64,000 nt of DNA from UBA4575 sp002386945 (GTDB taxonomy: Bacteria > Pseudomonadota > Gammaproteobacteria > UBA4575): contig CALSUC010000001.1 of NCBI GenBank assembly GCA_943789445.1, positions 434,001-498,000 on the forward strand, read 5' to 3'. The notes under the pieces were generated by a model that worked only from the letters and a program-made list of their open reading frames with translations, was not told where the DNA came from and ran no database searches. This document shows, piece by piece, positions 63,024 through 64,000 of the stretch. The first letter of the stretch is position 1. The number at the start of each line of letters is the position of its first letter. Position numbers and translations under genes: made by a program.

Positions 63024-63110
63024 GCCGAAGTGGCGGAATTGGTAGACGCGCTAGCTTCAGGTGCTAGTGGGGGTAACCCCGTGGAGGTTCAAGTCCTCTC
63101 TTCGGCACCA
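63024..63110 (+). tRNA. tRNA-Leu (anticodon CAG)
   Basis: 87 bases including CCA. The acceptor GCCGAAG pairs with CTTCGGC, the D-loop has GGCGGAATTGGTAGACGC, the anticodon loop reads CTTCAGGT with CAG at 63058-63060, and there is a long variable arm (GTGGGGGTAACCCCGT), all typical of class II tRNA-Leu. A T-rich stretch follows. Its place next to rnr is conserved in Pseudomonas-like genomes. Confidence 0.97.
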
Positions 63111-63159
63111 TGCTGTTATATGTTTTTCTTATCGTTATTGTTCTCTTTTAATAGTGTCT

Positions 63160-64000
63160 CTAGAAATTAAATGCAGCGGTTAAAGAAGCCTGCCCAACAT
63201 GTGTCTTTTTATAGGGTGATTGCTGAACGCTTAGGCTGACATCAATAGCCTGTTTATGGCTAAGCATGAGACGACCCTTGGCAGCTAGAAATCCTGCCAA
63301 TCTTCGCTCAGCCTTTAATTTGAAACTCTCTTTCTCATAGTAAATCTGTTTGTTTTTAGTGATGCCCTTGGCGACTAATAAACTGATCTCACCATTTGTG
63401 AAATGACCAGGGTCATATAGACCTAAAGCGATCTTGATCGTCTTATGTTTTATTTCTAAGCCACTGCTGAATTGCATTAAGTTTGCCTTCTTCAAACCCC
63501 ATTGCTGTGTGCTGGCATGATGAGTACTTAGCTGGCTATAAGTCGTGCGTAGGAAGAATAGGGTGCTTGGACTAAAGCGCTGCTGCAGGCCCAGTTCAAT
63601 ATTTTGAATCTGTTGTTGATTCTGCTCATAGGCCTTGCTGACACCAAGATTCAAATTATGTTTGCTGCTGCTTAGACTGGTGAGTAAATGCGTATCTTTG
63701 TTTTGCCAGAGTAGATTGAAGCCAAAGCCGGTAACTTTGGTTTGTGTATTTTTAGTGAACTGCATAAAGGGTCGTAAGCTAAGAGATTCACCCTGATAAA
63801 ACGGCATTTCAATCTGATCATGTAACTGATTAGGAATAAAACTGGGTTGTATTAAAAGACCAGAAAGATCTCCCCAGAAGTTCGCACTGGCAAGATTCAT
63901 AGCACGTGCAGAGGAGCTGAAATAGACAGGATAGGCAGTACTTCCTAATGAGTGGCTTTGGCTGTAGTGGCCAAAGTCTGTGGCAAAGTCCGTGCCTTTA
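63160..64000 (-). CDS. Probable outer-membrane beta-barrel protein, 5' end outside window
   Basis: The reading frame is open to base 64000; the ATG at 63900 is internal and the N-terminus lies outside the window. About 280 residues are visible. The sequence alternates short polar and hydrophobic strands (LSLRPFMQFTKNTQTKVTGF, NIELGLQQRFSPSTLFFLRT, AIDVSLSVQQS) and ends with the aromatic residue AAFNF, as outer-membrane barrels do. The part near the edge (YFSSSARAMNLASANFWGD) resembles the start of TraF-type or FadL-like outer-membrane proteins. No family is claimed. Confidence 0.65.
   Translation of the reverse strand, partial: KGTDFATDFGHYSQSHSLGSTAYPVYFSSSARAMNLASANFWGDLSGLLIQPSFIPNQLHDQIEMPFYQGESLSLRPFMQFTKNTQTKVTGFGFNLLWQNKDTHLLTSLSSSKHNLNLGVSKAYEQNQQQIQNIELGLQQRFSPSTLFFLRTTYSQLSTHHASTQQWGLKKANLMQFSSGLEIKHKTIKIALGLYDPGHFTNGEISLLVAKGITKNKQIYYEKESFKLKAERRLAGFLAAKGRLMLSHKQAIDVSLSVQQSPYKKTHVGQASLTAAFNF

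Noticed and set aside
1..64000. CRISPR array, insertion sequence, prophage or rRNA operon
   Set aside because: No spaced direct repeats, transposase or integrase, phage structural genes or rRNA sequence were seen anywhere in the window.

Overview
The window looks like a contiguous piece of a free-living gammaproteobacterial chromosome outside the enteric group, with roughly 45% GC by eye. The evidence is gene order as much as single genes. The run prmC-prfA-hemA / TPR lipoprotein-lolB-ispE-tRNA-Gln-prs-rplY-pth-ychF, the divergent mreBCD / gatCAB pair, and alr-dnaB-rplI-DUF2232-rpsR-rpsF-rlmB-rnr next to a tRNA-Leu are all arrangements I know from Pseudomonas-like genomes. I cannot fix the genus. 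Both window edges cut genes: ilvE on the left and a possible outer-membrane protein on the right.

Layout. 0-9.5 kb: ilvE end, a TolC-family channel, a rhodanese, thiC, small exported redox or unknown proteins, tcdA, a TatD-family protein with an altered metal motif, an HExxH protein, msrA and pdxH. 9.5-21.6 kb: oligopeptidase B, a TrmB-like methyltransferase, greB, several unknown proteins, a YheT-type hydrolase, metY, a second HExxH protein, two monoheme cytochromes c, ibaG, RNase D and a ChaN-like protein. 21.6-39.4 kb: housekeeping (cell shape, amidotransferase, translation termination, heme, outer-membrane lipoprotein sorting, isoprenoid and PRPP synthesis) plus tRNA-Gln and tRNA-Met. 39.5-48.6 kb: an MgtC-like protein, then the most unusual locus, an apparent eight-gene operon. 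It encodes an acidic exported protein, a lipoprotein, two membrane-anchored PEGA-type proteins (one with a C-terminal FGE/SUMF1-like domain), a 40-residue membrane peptide, an ExbB/TolQ/MotA-type proton channel and two VWA proteins. Both VWA proteins carry an ExbD-like transmembrane helix. 48.6-54.9 kb: yaiI, an ABC-F ATPase, and an AlkB-like diiron membrane protein grouped with two GST-like proteins, divergent from an FNR-type oxygen sensor. 54.9-64 kb: the alr-to-rnr block and tRNA-Leu.

How the genes may work together. The 40-48.6 kb genes overlap or nearly touch and all run one way. The reading I favour is an energised envelope machine in which a proton-channel stator drives, or is anchored to, periplasmic VWA domains; the PEGA/FGE and lipoproteins would supply periplasmic and outer-membrane partners. 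This is inference and I do not recognise a named system. The alkB-like/GST/fnr locus has an FNR-box-like sequence in the shared upstream region, so oxygen control of this set is plausible. I see no insertion sequence, phage, rRNA operon or CRISPR array.
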